Source: Bacillota bacterium
GTDB lineage: Bacteria > Bacillota > Clostridia > Saccharofermentanales > Saccharofermentanaceae
Assembly: GCA_023397475.1 (NCBI GenBank)
Contig: JAEWUD010000028.1
Coordinates: 1 to 8,148 of the forward strand
Direction: 5' to 3'
Length of the DNA: 8,148 bases
Numbering within the stretch: the first letter of the stretch is position 1; each line of letters opens with the position of its first letter. A program made the position numbers and the translations under genes. The notes under the pieces are model-generated. The model saw only the letters and a list, made by a program, of their open reading frames with translations, had not been told where the DNA came from and did no database searches. This document shows, one piece after another, positions 7,115 through 8,148 of the stretch.

Positions 7115-7166
7115 GAAATGGGCGCCGGCCGTCGCGTTATGGGGCGCCTCCTGTTCGAATTCTTAT

Positions 7167-7175
7167 ATTATAGCA
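7167..7175 (-). promoter_or_regulatory. Extended -10 promoter of the debranching enzyme gene
   Basis: On the minus strand TGCTATAAT is a consensus extended -10 element. There is no good -35 at 17 bases (A/T-rich ATAAAA), as is common for extended -10 promoters. The predicted start near 7160 gives a leader of about 74 bases. Confidence 0.65.
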
Positions 7176-7288
7176 CCGGTTTCTTAAAATTTTATGATAT
7201 TTACATCATGACGATACCTCCGATCCACAATGGAGAGCAAAAATTGCATATTTGCTTTCTCGCCGGGAAATTGACGCCACTGATAAAT
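7176..7288. other. A/T-rich gene-free stretch between the promoter and the repeat array
   Basis: No gene is visible. It contains a 6-bp inverted repeat AGCAAA...TTTGCT (7236-7256) around ATTGCATA. Just before the array, GCCACTGATAA (7276-7286) looks like a decayed copy of the repeat tail GTCATTGATAA, suggesting a lost fifth unit. Confidence 0.4.
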
Positions 7289-7588
7289 GCCGGGCGGCGG
7301 ACCGACCTACTAAAATGCGCTTTGTGGCTGTTTTAGTAGGTTTGTCATTGATAAGAAATTCGCGGCGGGCGGCGGGCTGACCTACTAAAACGGCCTTAGT
7401 GGTTGTTTTAGTAGGTTTGTCATTGACAAGAATCTCACACCGGGCGGCGGGCTGACCTACTAAAATGGGCTTAGTGGTTGTTTTAGTAGGTTTGTCATTG
7501 ATAAGAAACTCACGCCGGGCGGCCGGCTGACCTACTAAAATGGACTTAGAGGCTGTTTTAGTAGGTTTGTCATTGAGAAGAAACTCGC
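7289..7588 (+). repeat. Four tandem 75-bp units, each with an invariant hairpin
   Basis: Exactly four units start at 7289, 7364, 7439 and 7514. Each has a G/C-rich 16-base head (GCCGGGCGGCGGGCTG-like), the arm ACCTACTAAAA, a 15-base centre, the arm TTTTAGTAGGT, and a 22-base A/T-rich tail beginning TTGTCATTGA. The arms (left arms begin at 7305, 7380, 7455, 7530) are identical in all four copies, while the heads, centres and tails vary. The strand is given by the G-T wobble pattern in the centres, which suits the plus-strand RNA. No T-run follows the stems, there are no unique spacers and no cas genes, and I cannot assign it to a known element. Confidence 0.95.
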
Positions 7589-7620
7589 GATCAATCGCAC
7601 TGTTTTCCTTTTGTAGTTAT

Positions 7621-7649
7621 TTGACAGCAATTGTCGAATTTTGCGTATT
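7621..7649 (+). promoter_or_regulatory. Possible promoter of the last gene
   Basis: TTGACA (7621-7626) is a perfect -35 box. At 17 bases the -10 candidate is CGTATT, a weak match (three of six). It would give a leader of about 70 bases to the ATG at 7725. Weak as a promoter call on its own, but the location is right and an inverted repeat covers it. Confidence 0.4.
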
Positions 7650-7659
7650 TTTTCGACAA
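7631..7659. promoter_or_regulatory. Inverted repeat over the possible promoter
   Basis: TTGTCGAA (7631-7638) and TTCGACAA (7652-7659) are perfect 8-bp inverted arms with 13 bases between them, bracketing the candidate -10 box. A further related half-site, TTGACA, overlaps the -35 box. This arrangement would suit a repressor operator, or a small RNA hairpin if transcribed. Confidence 0.5.
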
Positions 7660-7724
7660 GAAAAGGATTTAGAATACGAGCATCGCGAACATCTTGATTC
7701 AAGGGGATCTTGGGAAGGAAGCAT

Positions 7725-8148
7725 ATGATAAATAATAGTTGTCTCGAACTCGGTACGAATAAAGTCCTTGAGGCTCTCATAGCAAGGAGAATTGGAATTG
7801 AGGAGGAACTTGCGAGACTTGAGAAAGCCTTGAGGCGAGCTCCGAAAGGTAGACTTAGAATTTGCAGAAGGAAATTAAGACGCCAGTATTACCAGTGCTT
7901 TTGTTCTGGCGACAAGAAGGGAAAATATATCCCTTATGCAAACATTGACCTCGTGAAGGCACTCGCGCAGAAGGAGTATGACAGGCAGCTTATGTTGTCG
8001 TTGCGTAGCGAACTTAATGCAATTTGTGGGTTTCTCCAGAATTTTCACCCTGAACAAGTCGATGAGGTTTATCGTTCACTAAGTGAGCTGCGAAAACCAC
8101 TCGTAACTCCGATTCGATTACTGGACGAAGATTACGCCAAGCAGTGGC
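7725..8148 (+). CDS. Uncharacterised Clostridia-type protein, possible PD-(D/E)XK nuclease family (3' partial)
   Basis: The frame stays open to the right edge: 141 residues and one extra base. ATG at 7725 has AAGGA (7715-7719) 5 bases upstream. Visible parts are a charged helix, likely coiled coil (about 14-38), a short basic segment KGRLRICRRKLRRQYYQC (41-58), GKYIPYANIDLVKALAQKEY (66-85), a helical stretch, and LRKPLVTPIRLLDEDYAKQW (122-141). The pattern (small beta segment, YIP, ALAQK-Y, then TPIR-DE-W) resembles, from memory, the N-terminal half of roughly 280-residue proteins found in gut Clostridia. Their C-terminal half has a nuclease-like core with RSKSE and PDFT motifs; that half is outside the window, so the function is inference. 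Codon use differs from the neighbours: AGA and AGG dominate arginine here, suggesting accessory DNA. Confidence 0.65.
   Translation, partial: MINNSCLELGTNKVLEALIARRIGIEEELARLEKALRRAPKGRLRICRRKLRRQYYQCFCSGDKKGKYIPYANIDLVKALAQKEYDRQLMLSLRSELNAICGFLQNFHPEQVDEVYRSLSELRKPLVTPIRLLDEDYAKQW

Noticed and set aside
7305..7341. The array hairpins as intrinsic terminators
   Set aside because: The stems are A/T-rich next to the loop and are followed by TTGTCATTG rather than a T-run, and the neighbouring genes would not need four of them.
7289..7588. CRISPR array
   Set aside because: The 75-base units vary throughout except for the hairpin arms, there are no unique spacers between constant repeats, and no cas gene is visible.
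7540..7728. Small open frame of 62 residues running from the array to the last gene
   Set aside because: It starts inside the last repeat unit, has no ribosome binding site, and spans the promoter and operator-like repeat.

Overview
The window looks like part of a Bacillota (Clostridia) chromosome with fairly high GC, possibly Lachnospiraceae or a relative. The evidence is an RsgI-type anti-sigma factor, strong GGAGG-type ribosome binding sites, sigma-A style promoters, and a last gene resembling a protein family I associate with gut Clostridia. The species cannot be named from the sequence.

Layout. (1) Bases 1-2431 (+): the extracytoplasmic part of an RsgI-like membrane anti-sigma factor, cut by the left edge, overlaps by 8 bases a cytoplasmic PAS-GGDEF-HD-GYP protein of cyclic-di-GMP metabolism. 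The two are probably translationally coupled, so an envelope signal and a second-messenger enzyme may share one operon. (2) Bases 2432-2603: a convergent intergenic region with two hairpin terminators. (3) Bases 2604-4313 (-): an ammonium channel with a PII signalling domain fused to its C-terminus. It has a very clear promoter and a striking inverted-repeat operator whose two half-sites would be centred near -41.5 and -71.5, and its leader RNA would start with a long hairpin. (4) Bases 4660-7086 (-): a GlgX/isoamylase-type glycogen debranching enzyme with intact catalytic residues. It carries two unusual blocks of in-frame peptide repeats, one at the N-terminus and one inside the N-terminal carbohydrate-binding-like domain. 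(5) Bases 7087-7724: a 638-base gene-free stretch. It holds the debranching-enzyme promoter and leader, then exactly four tandem 75-bp units, each containing an invariant 11-bp hairpin stem, then a possible promoter with an inverted repeat. (6) Bases 7725-8148 (+): the N-terminal half of a gene with different codon use. It resembles an uncharacterised Clostridia family whose missing C-terminal half is, from memory, nuclease-like.

The genes cover separate jobs (envelope signalling plus cyclic-di-GMP, nitrogen uptake and sensing, glycogen breakdown) and seem to be separately transcribed, apart from the first pair. The least explained parts are the 75-bp hairpin array with its accessory-looking neighbour, the operator in front of the Amt-PII fusion, and the repeat insertions in the debranching enzyme.
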